Below, piece after piece: positions 36,201 to 44,728 of a stretch of DNA of 64,000 nt; position 1 is the first letter of the stretch, and every line of letters begins with the position of its first letter. The notes under the pieces are model-generated. The model ran no database searches. It saw nothing but the letters and a program-made list of their open reading frames with translations, and was not told the origin of the DNA. Origin of the DNA: Synergistaceae bacterium (lineage in GTDB: Bacteria > Synergistota > Synergistia > Synergistales > Aminobacteriaceae); contig WRHH01000008.1 in NCBI GenBank assembly GCA_009783355.1, positions 1-64,000 of the forward strand, in the 5' to 3' direction. Position numbers and translations under genes: made by a program.

Positions 36201-38326
36201 ATGATATTAATGTACTCGCGACGAACCCCGTTCAACTGCGTATGTTGATGAATGAGAGCGACATAGCAAAGATAAGTTCTGATCGAAAATCGCTTGTAAA
36301 AGCTAAAAAGCTGGATCAAAAGATTCTAAAACACTACGATAACGACCCTGCAAACATTACGCGCGCAGCCATTTCCGCAGCGAGCGCAAAGGATTTCCGG
36401 CTGGCTATCCCGAAACTTGAGAAACTGGTGGAACTCGGACCCAATCAGAGCGTGACTGCCCTAATGTTCACGTCGGTTTCGGACATTGTGAGCGTCGAGG
36501 GTATGCCACTCAATGAGTTTGAGAAATATCTTGAGATGGTTAGAACGAATGGCGCCCGTTTCGCATCTCTTGAGGATTTTCATGCCGTTCCGGAAAAAGG
36601 TCGGCAGCAGGAGGATCCAACTTTGATTCCAACGCTCGTAATAATTGGGCGCTCCAGCGCGGAGACGCTCAGTAAGATAAATGAACTGCTGGACAAGTAC
36701 AGCGCGCGCGCCTGCTTAGTTATAGGTGAAGAATCTCTTGTGCCTGAGACGCCATATTATGCGGACTGTTCATATTTGAATTATCTGGCGTCGACGGGAA
36801 GATGGGAGTTTCTGCTGTCAGACTACAGTAATCGCCTTATCCCGCGCGATGGAGAAGGAACGATGGTTTCGTTCTGGGGACAGCCTATGTGGCTTGGCGA
36901 TCGCCTTGAGACTGAAGAAGAAATGTTCTTTCGCTGGGATAACGCAATGGAGCGCCTTTTATCCATGGCAAAGTATAGAAATATTAAAGTTGATGGATGG
37001 GTGTATCCCATTGGAGACTACGGACAATTTTCCACTGAGGCGGATGACGCTATTCGCACTGCCTATAGGCGCGCGGTTGAAGAAAGGTTCATGATAGCAT
37101 TCGCGCCCGCGTCGCGCGGCGCTTCAGTTCCGCATCAGGATATCTGGCGCGTCCCGATGAGAGCAATCTATACAGGGACTTCACTGGAAATGGTCAGTTA
37201 TGACATGGTATATCAACATCCAACGCGCGCTGGAGTGAAAGAACTCGCCAAGGTCATAAGCTGGAACGGTCAGCTTCCACGAGCCGACCGGCTGTTTCAT
37301 CGAGCAGAGGAACTGGGCGTGGCCTCAGAAGATCTATACTATTTCCACGCCCGTAACGCTCTGTATGAGGGAGACGTTCCAACATCGCTTGAGTTGGCAC
37401 GCAAGGCGGAAGAAATCGCTCCGGACTCCGAACGCGTTAAGCAGTTGATGAGCGATGCTGAATACCAGCTTCGCCACTCCATCAGCCTTGTTCCCCTTTC
37501 GGAGAATGACAGCGACGGAAGAAACTACGATGAATTGCGCCTTTTCTATTCAAAATACGTCACGGAGCGTCTGATGTTATTCGGAGATGTTGGCTACGGC
37601 AGATGGAAGGACAATGGCGGCTCGCTTGGCGGAACGCTATTTAATATCGGCGCGCGCTACCATACGAAACCCGAACATTGGGTCGACGCCGAGATAGGCT
37701 ATACGTTCTATGACAACGAAGCCGACGGGGGGGCTCCCGCATTCCGGCTTGGCTACCACGGCGCGTTCTCGACAGAGACGATGCACATGAACGGAACCTA
37801 CGATCTTACTTACACTCATGGAGGCGTTGATACTCGGGAAGCTATAATCGAGGGAATTCATTCCGATCGGTTCGAAGCTTTGACAAATTTCCGCTTCAAT
37901 AACTGGTGGGACGTTAATCTGTACGCGTACTTTACAGCGCGCACCGACGGCAACAACACGTGGGGCGTCAGTTTCCGTCCTATGTATCGCCTGGTGGAAT
38001 ACCCGTTACTGAGCGTGGGCTACTGGGGTCAGATTGCGGACAGTGACAGGAATCCTCCGGAATATTGGGCGCCCGTTGATTATCAAAGCCATATGTTAGT
38101 TGTGACTGCACGGCACTCGTTCTCATCAAGACTTTCCATTGGCGGGCTCCTCGGTTACGGAACTGCAACATCTGATGGCAGTGGCTGGGAATACATCTGG
38201 CGGGGAAATTTCGATATCACATGGCGTTTTCTGGAAGATTGGCTGCTTTCGTTTAATTATAACCACTATGAAACACCGACATACCGTTTGGATCGCTACA
38301 GACTCGGAATTACATATCGGTTCTAG
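33200..38326 (+). CDS. TPR - deacetylase-like - outer-membrane porin fusion for polysaccharide export
   Basis: A 1708-residue protein. GTG 33200 is chosen, with GGAGG 5-6 nt upstream inside the previous gene. A signal anchor lies at about residues 25-50 (FSLILFFMSLALLVYSAYAA). TPR-like helix pairs fill about 60-1130, e.g. AVGYLKQSLELDPNQSNANM. Residues about 1140-1330 are a NodB-like fold (LIPTLVIIGRSSAETL ... DGWVYPIGDYGQFS). More TPRs follow. Residues about 1440-1708 are a beta-barrel with alternating aromatic strands, ending RLGITYRF with the C-terminal Phe used for outer-membrane assembly. PgaA, BcsC and PelB have the TPR-porin plan, but the inserted deacetylase-like domain is unusual. 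Confidence 0.8.
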   Translation: MQKNRDSSYIISITRCAAASKSGRVTAVAAFSLILFFMSLALLVYSAYAAEPTADNQEVKAESERPVASAFQQAETLMKRGTRANDLLALNFVDEGLKIDPWYFPLWKMKATLQARLEAYPEAEQAVGVYLGRYPHDVEALMTQLEVLLKKNPADVQATREGLEGFLVRIEKKDFLNVLSAFLMRPASQAKDISLFLDAWDGSSEEGVHELLTALYVNAELKTATGLFASLIGKKRLPGSPLEGTLYFVMGKALGDTEVTMSIEYLYKAAELGVSPVDVAYEVGQIQFKNKRYHQAAEAWERHWRRAALPARWVSMIADARFKAEEPEEAEKILDTGLKAIPHDPALQGKYMLALKILKRDNDLDMYERRLDGMNSFVGLAYGRALVAEHEGNMVLAREELKKAIQYGGAASGIALGAQELERWMGEVGDMMASSVADRRALELRDLGWNYWQEKEYRMSYETWEEALNIGFPQARPFILNITMRFIEVGMMKEAASIIHRHLPQITFFGFAQMLAAREKWYLMPSVMRAITKPSSGEAPWIAAYELYGNIRMGTSRIPAIMDRFAKIGAPKGSYSFTGVDDMGDFFTRTLSITDYRRFMLRIGSQIVKQRNITLFTSFMNTPQWKILQLKEKTSLIAGATREAVLQRDLGFIMNLFKSPHWTLLSESNRERLMAFIGRMIVDQQRTDHYQTLFGSREWARLPVATRAELLSDIGRILFQQGDTAQAVGYLKQSLELDPNQSNANMIMAVYERSINNEEESKAYLARGVKTAKPELKAYVMAELAMLENDRDAAVAHYAEYLNFVPGTHWVRLYIIETLAGIHRYEEARREMSVFEKYLADGDKGVRSYLAQAKLILGDPGGAEELFLTLVLESPDNNSVARSWADALAACGQHERVVEVLSKRCVETGDNRMAAQLAESCIALMRHQEALDWAQFGLEKTPDDRRLIRIAADTAYGLNQMKLSEKYSARLVEMDNHSIRANSLLAEALKAQESWEALHSHDINVLATNPVQLRMLMNESDIAKISSDRKSLVKAKKLDQKILKHYDNDPANITRAAISAASAKDFRLAIPKLEKLVELGPNQSVTALMFTSVSDIVSVEGMPLNEFEKYLEMVRTNGARFASLEDFHAVPEKGRQQEDPTLIPTLVIIGRSSAETLSKINELLDKYSARACLVIGEESLVPETPYYADCSYLNYLASTGRWEFLLSDYSNRLIPRDGEGTMVSFWGQPMWLGDRLETEEEMFFRWDNAMERLLSMAKYRNIKVDGWVYPIGDYGQFSTEADDAIRTAYRRAVEERFMIAFAPASRGASVPHQDIWRVPMRAIYTGTSLEMVSYDMVYQHPTRAGVKELAKVISWNGQLPRADRLFHRAEELGVASEDLYYFHARNALYEGDVPTSLELARKAEEIAPDSERVKQLMSDAEYQLRHSISLVPLSENDSDGRNYDELRLFYSKYVTERLMLFGDVGYGRWKDNGGSLGGTLFNIGARYHTKPEHWVDAEIGYTFYDNEADGGAPAFRLGYHGAFSTETMHMNGTYDLTYTHGGVDTREAIIEGIHSDRFEALTNFRFNNWWDVNLYAYFTARTDGNNTWGVSFRPMYRLVEYPLLSVGYWGQIADSDRNPPEYWAPVDYQSHMLVVTARHSFSSRLSIGGLLGYGTATSDGSGWEYIWRGNFDITWRFLEDWLLSFNYNHYETPTYRLDRYRLGITYRF

Positions 38327-38357
38327 TAGGGGTTTATCAAATTATGAAGGAGCTCAA

Positions 38358-39395
38358 GTGTTAATTCGAAACAGGATAAAAAAGTGGTGCGTATGTATCT
38401 TATTGCTTTTGTTTTCTTCGCAGAATCTGCCCGCGCAGTGTCAGGTTCTGGATTTAAGCGCGTGGGTAGCGGAATGGGAGATGAAAAGCGGTTTATATGA
38501 AGCCGGGAGTAATATTAACATATTTTCGAGCTTTCAGATTTTCGCCGTCTATTTTGACGAAAACGATGAACCGATGCTGTCAAGTAATCTCAAGGAATGG
38601 CTCAATGACGCGGCGAAATGGTTAGCTGCAAACGGAAATCCGGAGCTATACCTGACGGTCGTAAACGATTACAAGAGAGAGAAAGAAGTTATATATAAGG
38701 ACCCCAACCTTGTTTGGCGATTCCTTGCGACGCAGGAAAGCCGCGCAAAACATCTTGAAACCATATTGGGATTGATTGATTTGGGGCCTTTTACGGGGAT
38801 TGATCTCGATTACGAACGTGTGAAGCCCTCCGATTGGTCGGTTTACCTGAAGTTCTGTGAAGACTTGCATCACGCTCTTAACTCCCGTGGAAAGAAGTTG
38901 CGCGTCGTGCTTGAGCCCAAGAGGGAATACTACACGGCGCCTTTTCCTGAAGGACCGGAATATGTTGTGATGGCTTATAATCTGTTTGGATTACACACGA
39001 AAGTGCCAGGCCCCAAAGCGGACCCCAAATTTATTGTGAACCTTGCCCGATTGTGTAGGAGTCAAATGAAGCAATTACCGCGTTTTGCCATGGCCACAGG
39101 AGGTTTTTTGTGGCGAGGCGATGGAAAAATTGAGGGGCACAACGAGCGCAAGATGATGGAGATTGCGCGGCAGGAACGGGTAACGCCTGTTCGGGACGAG
39201 AACAGCCAGTATCTGGTGTTGACGTATCCTGTGAAAGGAAAGAACGATGTCGGATGGTTTGCGGACGGCGTTACACTTGAGTACGTGATGGAGACAGCCC
39301 GTATGGAAGGATTCGAGACGTTCGCGCTATGGCGTCTGGGAGGCAATAAGGCTTCGTCCCTGCTTCGCCTGCAGATGAATAATAGGTCAAGATAA
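38358..39395 (+). CDS. Secreted GH18-type glycoside hydrolase
   Basis: A 345-residue protein with a signal peptide (about residues 1-30, ending LPAQC). The TIM-barrel motif FTGIDLDYERV fits the GH18 DxxDxDxE signature, with Glu as the acid/base. Other barrel strands are INIFSSFQIFAVYF, KLRVVLEPK, EYVVMAYNLFGLH and the final TFALWRLGGNK, as in YaaH-like GH18 members. GTG 38358 has AAGGAG 5 nt upstream; earlier in-frame starts lie inside the preceding gene. In Pga systems the PgaB C-terminal domain is a glycoside hydrolase; here the hydrolase is separate. Confidence 0.8.
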   Translation: MLIRNRIKKWCVCILLLLFSSQNLPAQCQVLDLSAWVAEWEMKSGLYEAGSNINIFSSFQIFAVYFDENDEPMLSSNLKEWLNDAAKWLAANGNPELYLTVVNDYKREKEVIYKDPNLVWRFLATQESRAKHLETILGLIDLGPFTGIDLDYERVKPSDWSVYLKFCEDLHHALNSRGKKLRVVLEPKREYYTAPFPEGPEYVVMAYNLFGLHTKVPGPKADPKFIVNLARLCRSQMKQLPRFAMATGGFLWRGDGKIEGHNERKMMEIARQERVTPVRDENSQYLVLTYPVKGKNDVGWFADGVTLEYVMETARMEGFETFALWRLGGNKASSLLRLQMNNRSR

Positions 39396-39426
39396 ATCTC
39401 TCGCTATTGAAAGGGGCTTCGATAAT

Positions 39427-41529
39427 ATGTGTCTGTCGAAAGAGCTTAAGAATAAGAATTTGTGTGTCTTCTCCATTATGTTTATGGTATTGCTTCTCAT
39501 GCCGTGGCGTATAGAAGCGGCCGTTCACCGCGTCGTAGCGGGCGAGAGCGTCAACAAGGCTGTTAAGGCGGCAAAACCTGGTGACACCATTGAGATAATG
39601 CCGGGAATTTACCGCGAAAGCATCACGATAGATAAAATGGATCTGAGCTTCGCAGCAGCGGGCGAGAGCCGCCCGGCGCCGCTTGAGGACATTTTCAAGC
39701 CTGACAGCGGGCGCGATGTTGTGATTACCGGGGGAACAATCCTGCTCACGGACTCGAACAACACTCTTTGGCGCGGCGTCCATTTCATTGGTGGAAAAGA
39801 TACCGTTAGGGTTGCAAATTTAAAGAACTTTACAGGAAGGTTCGAGAACTGCCGCTTCGGTTACGATGAGTTTGACGAAACGGTAAAAGGTTCTAAGACT
39901 TTGTTGACAATAGAGGGAGGTTCGCCGACGTTCCACGCGTCCGTCTTCGCGAATCAGCAGTTACCTGAAGCCGCTGTATTCATAACTGACGCTGCACCCT
40001 CAGACGCTGAGACGGCAGCAACGTTCACCTACTGCGTTTTTCAAGATTTGGACGGCGGCGCTGTGGAGATGGACAAGGACGCGCGCGGTATATTTCTCAA
40101 TTGCCTCTTTCTGCGAAATAAATCGGTCGTGGCGCGCAAAACAAACGCTTCCATGGGCGGCGTGCAGATGGACAACTGCGTTTTCTACCTGAATAAGAAT
40201 AGCCCCAACGAGTTCGCTGCGCTGCCGGATGGAACCCCGCCGGTCTATTTGCGTAATTGCGTGTTGACTCCGGGATTTCCGTTTAATAGGTTTCCTCCTT
40301 ATCATCTGACGCCCAAAGAATTTCCGGGAATAGTTGCGACCGACTGTCGGACGGATTCTCCCAGATTCCGTAAAGGCCGTCGGGAAGCTGTCATCAGTTT
40401 TGGTGTGGATGACGCCCGGACGTTGGATTTTTGGACAGATCTGTACGGAATAGCGGATGTATACTGTTATCCTGTGACGTTGGCGCTGAACACGTGGGCG
40501 ATGGAGACAGCGACTCAAAAGCAGCAGATTTGGGACAAGGTAAAACGGGGAATTGATAAAGGGCACGAGGTCGGTGCTCACTCCTCAAGCCACGCGCCGC
40601 TCACATCCCTTAGGTCTCTGTTGCTGAATCACTATCGCCCGGATTTGACATCGGCGACGCTGGATATCGACGAAAACTTAGTAATGAGAATAGTTGAGAA
40701 CGGGAGTTCCGTTATAGTGGAAATAGATCTTAAGGAGAAAGATCTAAGGTTTGGGCAGTTAGCGATTATTCTCAACAAATCAGGAGTAGACGCAAAGCTT
40801 TTGGAACCATATTTCCGGGATATTCCCGCGCGCTTTTTGATCAGTCAAAGGAATCTGGACATCTTTTTTGAGAATTTCTCAGTCCCTCTTACATTGGATC
40901 AGGAGTCATACGTCATGTACGAGTGTAATAGTTCGAGGCAGTCTTTACTTGAGAATCTTCCCCGCTTTCCCGCAAAAGTCTTTATCTATCCCTATGGAGC
41001 TTACGATCAAAACGTCATAAATGCGGTGGCGGCGACGGGCTTTGAAGTGGCAAGATCAGGGCAGCAGTCAGAAATATCTCCCTATATGAACAAGGGTATT
41101 AATCCTCTATCCGTCTGGGGTATCAGCGCGTACAATGTAATGGGGCAGAACAGCTCTACTTCGGAAACGAGAAGGAAGTTTTTCATGTTGATTGATTATT
41201 TCAAAGACTTGGGTGGTTGGGGGACTTTTTACTCTCACGCCGAGAACGAGCTGACGCTAAAGGCTTGGGAGACAGTCTTCCAAGCAACAAAAGATGACGG
41301 AGACATACGTGTCGTAACATTGACAGGGATGCTCGAAGCATTGAAACAGCAGGGTGTACCGGACAATGAAGGCAACTACAAAATCCCAATAGGCCCCGAC
41401 CAAAGCGACTACCATCCACGCCCCGATTCCCCATTGATCAGGGCTGGAATCGAAGTTGGGCTGACTTCCGATTTCGAAGGCAAGCCGATTCAAAAGGGAA
41501 CGAGGCCGAATATTGGAATCTTTGAATGA
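39427..41529 (+). CDS. Parallel beta-helix / polysaccharide deacetylase fusion
   Basis: A 700-residue exported protein. Signal peptide about 10-31. Residues about 34-300 look like a right-handed beta-helix: GESVNKAVKAAKPGDTIEIM then GIYRESITI, with repeated FENCRF, FTYCVFQD, FLNCLFLR and MDNCVFYLN coils, as in pectate lyases and the AlgG epimerase. Residues about 322-665 are a NodB-type deacetylase with intact motifs: SFGVDDAR (Asp pair), GAHSSSHAP (HxxxH, about 381) and FIYPYGAYDQ (about 520). An insert of about 100 residues splits the domain. It ends with pectate-lyase-like QSDYHPRPDSPLIRAG. ATG 39427 has GAAAGGGG upstream. Likely modifies the polymer in the periplasm. Confidence 0.8.
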   Translation: MCLSKELKNKNLCVFSIMFMVLLLMPWRIEAAVHRVVAGESVNKAVKAAKPGDTIEIMPGIYRESITIDKMDLSFAAAGESRPAPLEDIFKPDSGRDVVITGGTILLTDSNNTLWRGVHFIGGKDTVRVANLKNFTGRFENCRFGYDEFDETVKGSKTLLTIEGGSPTFHASVFANQQLPEAAVFITDAAPSDAETAATFTYCVFQDLDGGAVEMDKDARGIFLNCLFLRNKSVVARKTNASMGGVQMDNCVFYLNKNSPNEFAALPDGTPPVYLRNCVLTPGFPFNRFPPYHLTPKEFPGIVATDCRTDSPRFRKGRREAVISFGVDDARTLDFWTDLYGIADVYCYPVTLALNTWAMETATQKQQIWDKVKRGIDKGHEVGAHSSSHAPLTSLRSLLLNHYRPDLTSATLDIDENLVMRIVENGSSVIVEIDLKEKDLRFGQLAIILNKSGVDAKLLEPYFRDIPARFLISQRNLDIFFENFSVPLTLDQESYVMYECNSSRQSLLENLPRFPAKVFIYPYGAYDQNVINAVAATGFEVARSGQQSEISPYMNKGINPLSVWGISAYNVMGQNSSTSETRRKFFMLIDYFKDLGGWGTFYSHAENELTLKAWETVFQATKDDGDIRVVTLTGMLEALKQQGVPDNEGNYKIPIGPDQSDYHPRPDSPLIRAGIEVGLTSDFEGKPIQKGTRPNIGIFE

Positions 41530-41967
41530 TATGTATATTATATCGATATGTTGCATATGTACATATAATCGACATTATTATTCATAACGTATTTAACCTC
41601 TTCTATCGCGATATTTCATTCGGGTAAAGATGTTCGTATATAGAAAGATCATTACTCTGCACCCTTTAAAACATGTTGACTTAATCTTTTATATGCTATT
41701 AAAGTATTACATGTCGATAATTATTTTCATGCATCCATCGCATTTGTTTATAATTTCACAGAACCGCTTGATTTCACATATAAAACAGTCACCGCGACAG
41801 ACATGACGTTGTTGAAAGTTGCTCAATTCAAACATCAGCAATTCAAAGCAGTATTTCATTTTCCATTGTTCATCATTGCACTTTTTCCTTCAAGACTTAT
41901 GTTAAAACAATCGTTGCAATCTCAGCGTAGGCGTGGCATAATTACTCGCGTGGAGGGACGATTCGTT
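41530..41967. other. Intergenic region after the exopolysaccharide cluster
   Basis: AT-rich, with short palindromic words (TATATCGATATG, CATATGTACATAT near 41545-41570). The upstream in-frame extension of the Rpn gene (from 41803) has no ribosome binding site and is not taken as coding. No terminator was identified after the exopolysaccharide cluster. Confidence 0.4.
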
Positions 41968-42825
41968 ATGTCAAAACTTAAGAACACATTCAAGACCGAT
42001 ATTTTGTTTAAGTTATTGTTTATAAAACACCCTGATTTGTTACGGCGATTGGTCGCGCATCTGCTGAGAATTCAGCTTGAGAGTATTACACAGTTTGAAA
42101 TTCGGAACCAGGAAATGCCGCCCGAGGTTATCGGGAACAAGTTTTGCCGTTTGGACATTCACATGATGATAAACGAACAGCAGGTGAATCTTGAGGTGCA
42201 AGTAGAGGATGAAGGGGACTTCCCTGAACGCGCCATTTTTCATTGGGCGCGAATCTTTTCAAACGCCCTCCCTGCAGGTGGGAAGTATTCCGATTTACCG
42301 CGTACGATTGTAATCAGCATCGTAGACTTCCATTTGTTTAGCTGTCCTGAGTTCTACTCGGAATATCAAGCCCTTGAAGTCACTCGCCATGAGCCGCTGG
42401 CTGAAAAAATGGTCTTTCACTTTTTTGAATTACCCAAAGTATCTGAGGACATTAACAGAAATGACATTTTACTGTTGTGGTTGGCGTTATTTAAAGCTGA
42501 CACAGAAGAAGAATTATCAAAAATCGAAGCATTGGGGGTACCGGAATTGAATCAAGCAATAAGCGCATATCACAGCGTCACTGCTTCATCGGAGTTCCGC
42601 GAATTGGAACGATTACGAGCCAAAGCCCGCCATGATGAAGCGCAAGCGTTACACCATGCTGAAAAAAAAGGTGAAGCGAAAGGCAGAGCTGAAGGCAGAA
42701 CTGAAGGTATATTAGCCATAGCTTGTAATATGCTGAAGCGTAACAGGCCGATTGATGAGATTATGGAAGATACCGGACTGACGCGAGATGAAGTCGAAAC
42801 CTTACGAGGTTGTAATAATAGTTAA
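41968..42825 (+). CDS. Rpn family recombination-promoting nuclease / PD-(D/E)XK transposase-like protein
   Basis: A 285-residue protein. The N-terminus KNTFKTDILFKLLFIKHPDLL is typical of the family. The nuclease core is visible as KFCRLDIHMMINEQQVNLEVQVED, where Asp and the ExQ motif replace the usual D-ExK. A charged coiled coil (RAKARHDEAQALHHAEKKGE) leads to a short helical tail that ends GLTRDEVETLRG, as in many Rpn/YhgA-like proteins. ATG 41968 is chosen because TGGAGGG lies 10 nt upstream. Members act in RecA-independent recombination or phage defence. Confidence 0.88.
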   Translation: MSKLKNTFKTDILFKLLFIKHPDLLRRLVAHLLRIQLESITQFEIRNQEMPPEVIGNKFCRLDIHMMINEQQVNLEVQVEDEGDFPERAIFHWARIFSNALPAGGKYSDLPRTIVISIVDFHLFSCPEFYSEYQALEVTRHEPLAEKMVFHFFELPKVSEDINRNDILLLWLALFKADTEEELSKIEALGVPELNQAISAYHSVTASSEFRELERLRAKARHDEAQALHHAEKKGEAKGRAEGRTEGILAIACNMLKRNRPIDEIMEDTGLTRDEVETLRGCNNS

Positions 42826-42965
42826 TAATTTTCGTTTGAAATTCTTGGGGTTAATACAAACCGAAAAAAGTGACTTCGCATCAAATTCATCAAGCTACGA
42901 AGCTGTTTTATTATGTTGATCCGGCTAATATAGCCATTTGTTATGCCTCTAAATAGCCAAAGTCG

Positions 42966-42991
42966 AAAGGGCGTTGCACGCAACGCCCTTT
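42966..42991. terminator. Bidirectional intrinsic terminator
   Basis: AAAGGGCGTTG pairs perfectly with CAACGCCCTTT across a CACG loop. It lies between the convergent Rpn (plus) and DUF3592-like (minus) genes. Confidence 0.8.
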
Positions 42992-43021
42992 ATCCATAAT
43001 CAATTCTTTAATTTGCTTTTG

Positions 43022-43097
43022 TTCGCGTGGTTCGCGTGGTTCGTGGTAAATGCCTTTTGCTTTTGTCTTTGCTTTTCACTCGCCACTCGCCACTGTC
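43022..43097. repeat. Short tandem repeats: TTCGCGTGG and CACTCGC units
   Basis: Two TTCGCGTGG units and a 7-bp TTCGTGG (43022-43046) are followed by CTTTTG-like words, then heptamers CACTCGC, CACTCGC, CACTGTC (43077-43097). The array stops 1 nt before the stop codon (43099-43101) of the minus-strand gene. Confidence 0.82.
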
Positions 43098-43098
43098 C

Positions 43099-43959
43099 TT
43101 AGTTATCCCTCCGCCAGCGGACTATCGCGAGCACCTTGCGGTAATAAGCCGGGCCCTCGTCGCCGGAGTTTATAAGGTCAAACTCGTCCTCAATTTCCTC
43201 TTCAGTGGCAAGGCGGTATAGCTCTTCGGCTTCCGCTTCGGTTATTGGCGTTTTGTCGTCGTACTCGAACGAATCCCAATCCGGCGTTGGTTGTCTGACT
43301 TGCTGGCTTGCTTGCTGACTTTCTCCGCAGCCGGAGCAGAATTTCGCGCCCGAGCTCAATTCCGCGCCGCAGTTTTCGCAGAACATCTTTTCACCTCCCC
43401 TATGTACAGGCGCCGTTTTACTTGCGCGGCCTGACGCTTTTGTTTTGACGTGCGTTGACTTAATTTCTTTCGCAGCTTTTGCCGACCGGTATTCGCGGCT
43501 GCGCTGCGATGGCGTTTTCGGTGGTTTACTTTTTCGCGCCCCAAGTGCGATCATAAACACGCCGAACGCGATACAGAACACATACATTATTGTACTGACG
43601 TCAAACCCGCCTTCGCCGGGAACGTTGAATCCCGGCGCGAAGGCAAGATAGCGAACGGGGCTGCCTGCGCGAAGTCTGGATTTCGAGCTTATCGCATCGC
43701 CTTTTACCGTTACGGAGCCAGTTTCATATTCGCCGTTTTTAGTCTTGAATTTATAGCCTACATGCCATTCATAGGTGTTGGGCATACTTCCGTCGCGCAA
43801 CGCGCCGCCCGACCTTTTGGACGAAGTTATTTCCGTGATATAGCCCGTCTGCCCGAACAGTGACGCCGAAACGGGTATCATGCTGCCAATAACTAGGATA
43901 GCGCCGATGATTATTGGAGCTATCCTGCTTCCGATTCCCACTTTTTGCTTTTTTGCCAT
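43099..43959 (-). CDS. DUF3592-like membrane protein with C-terminal zinc ribbon
   Basis: A 286-residue protein. Membrane helices at about residues 11-33 (APIIIGAILVIGSMIPV) and 125-145 (VSTIMYVFCIAFGVFMIALG) flank a beta-rich extracytoplasmic part, HVGYKFKTKNGEYETGSV, as in DUF3592 proteins. After a Lys/Arg-rich linker comes a zinc ribbon FCENCGAELSSGAKFCSGCG (about 195-214) and an acidic tail. AAAGAGGAAAG precedes the ATG. It is the last gene of a minus-strand accessory cluster in which three genes carry zinc-ribbon CxxC pairs. Confidence 0.65.
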   Translation of the reverse strand: MAKKQKVGIGSRIAPIIIGAILVIGSMIPVSASLFGQTGYITEITSSKRSGGALRDGSMPNTYEWHVGYKFKTKNGEYETGSVTVKGDAISSKSRLRAGSPVRYLAFAPGFNVPGEGGFDVSTIMYVFCIAFGVFMIALGARKSKPPKTPSQRSREYRSAKAAKEIKSTHVKTKASGRASKTAPVHRGGEKMFCENCGAELSSGAKFCSGCGESQQASQQVRQPTPDWDSFEYDDKTPITEAEAEELYRLATEEEIEDEFDLINSGDEGPAYYRKVLAIVRWRRDN

Positions 43960-43994
43960 TTCTTTCCTCTTTCAAAAATATTCTGCTGCAAGTG

Positions 43995-44684
43995 TCAGCG
44001 CCGTCTCATCGGCTTGCCCTTTCGCGCCATGTTCGCTCTCAGCGTCGCAGCCACTTTGGGATTACTGTTATATTGTTCCGCAACCATCAATGCTGTTTCA
44101 CCGCTGTAACTTCTCGCGTTGATGTCCGCGCCGCCATTGAGCAGCGCGGTTATCACGTCAGGATTGTTATTGCTCCGCGCGGCAAGCATCAATGCAGTCT
44201 CGCCGTTTTGACCTATCGTGTTTACATTTGCGCCTCCTTTGAGCAGCAAGGTTATGGCGTCCGGGTTTGAATTAACTATTGCCGCAACCATCAACGCCGT
44301 ATATCCAAACGATTGTTTCGCGTTGATATCCGCGCCTGCTTTGAGCAGCAAGGTTATGATACGCGGGTTGGGATTATTAGCTGCCGCATACATAAGGGGC
44401 GTAAAGCCTTGCGATTGTTTCGCGTTGATATTTGCGCCCGCTTTGAGCAGCAAGGTTATCACTGCCTGATCGGGATTACTGGTTGCCGCAATCATCAGTG
44501 GCGTGTATCCTTCCGATTGTTTTGCATTAACGTTCGCTCCGCCTCTGATTGCTCTTTCCACTTCCCGTACTGTCCCCGTTCCGCAAAGTTCAATAAAATC
44601 CACGTCTCTCATCGCGGCCTCGGCGCACAGGGAAAACAACCCCGAAAGCGCCGTTATCGCAAAAACCAAAATGAATTTTTTCAT
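43995..44684 (-). CDS. Exported ankyrin-repeat protein
   Basis: A 229-residue protein with a signal peptide (KFILVFAITALSGLFSLCAEA). Five ankyrin repeats follow, e.g. GYTPLMIAATSNPDQAVITLL then LKAGANINAKQSQGFTPLM; the repeat period is about 36 residues, slightly longer than the canonical 33. It ends in a basic tail KGKPMRRR. ATG 44684 is chosen (GGAGGT 7 nt upstream). Ankyrins bind partner proteins; the partner in the periplasm is unknown. The repeats share long identical DNA words such as TTGAGCAGCAAGGTTAT. Confidence 0.85.
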   Translation of the reverse strand: MKKFILVFAITALSGLFSLCAEAAMRDVDFIELCGTGTVREVERAIRGGANVNAKQSEGYTPLMIAATSNPDQAVITLLLKAGANINAKQSQGFTPLMYAAANNPNPRIITLLLKAGADINAKQSFGYTALMVAAIVNSNPDAITLLLKGGANVNTIGQNGETALMLAARSNNNPDVITALLNGGADINARSYSGETALMVAEQYNSNPKVAATLRANMARKGKPMRRR

Positions 44685-44728
44685 CTTTATAACCTCCATT
44701 TAATATTCTGGAATTGAAACATTGTTTG

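Noticed and set aside
40000-40581. 193-codon minus-strand ORF in the beta-helix gene
   Set aside because: Antisense shadow of a gene with recognised domains.
41803-41967. Extended N-terminus of the Rpn gene
   Set aside because: The 55 extra codons have no ribosome binding site, and the family start is at 41968.
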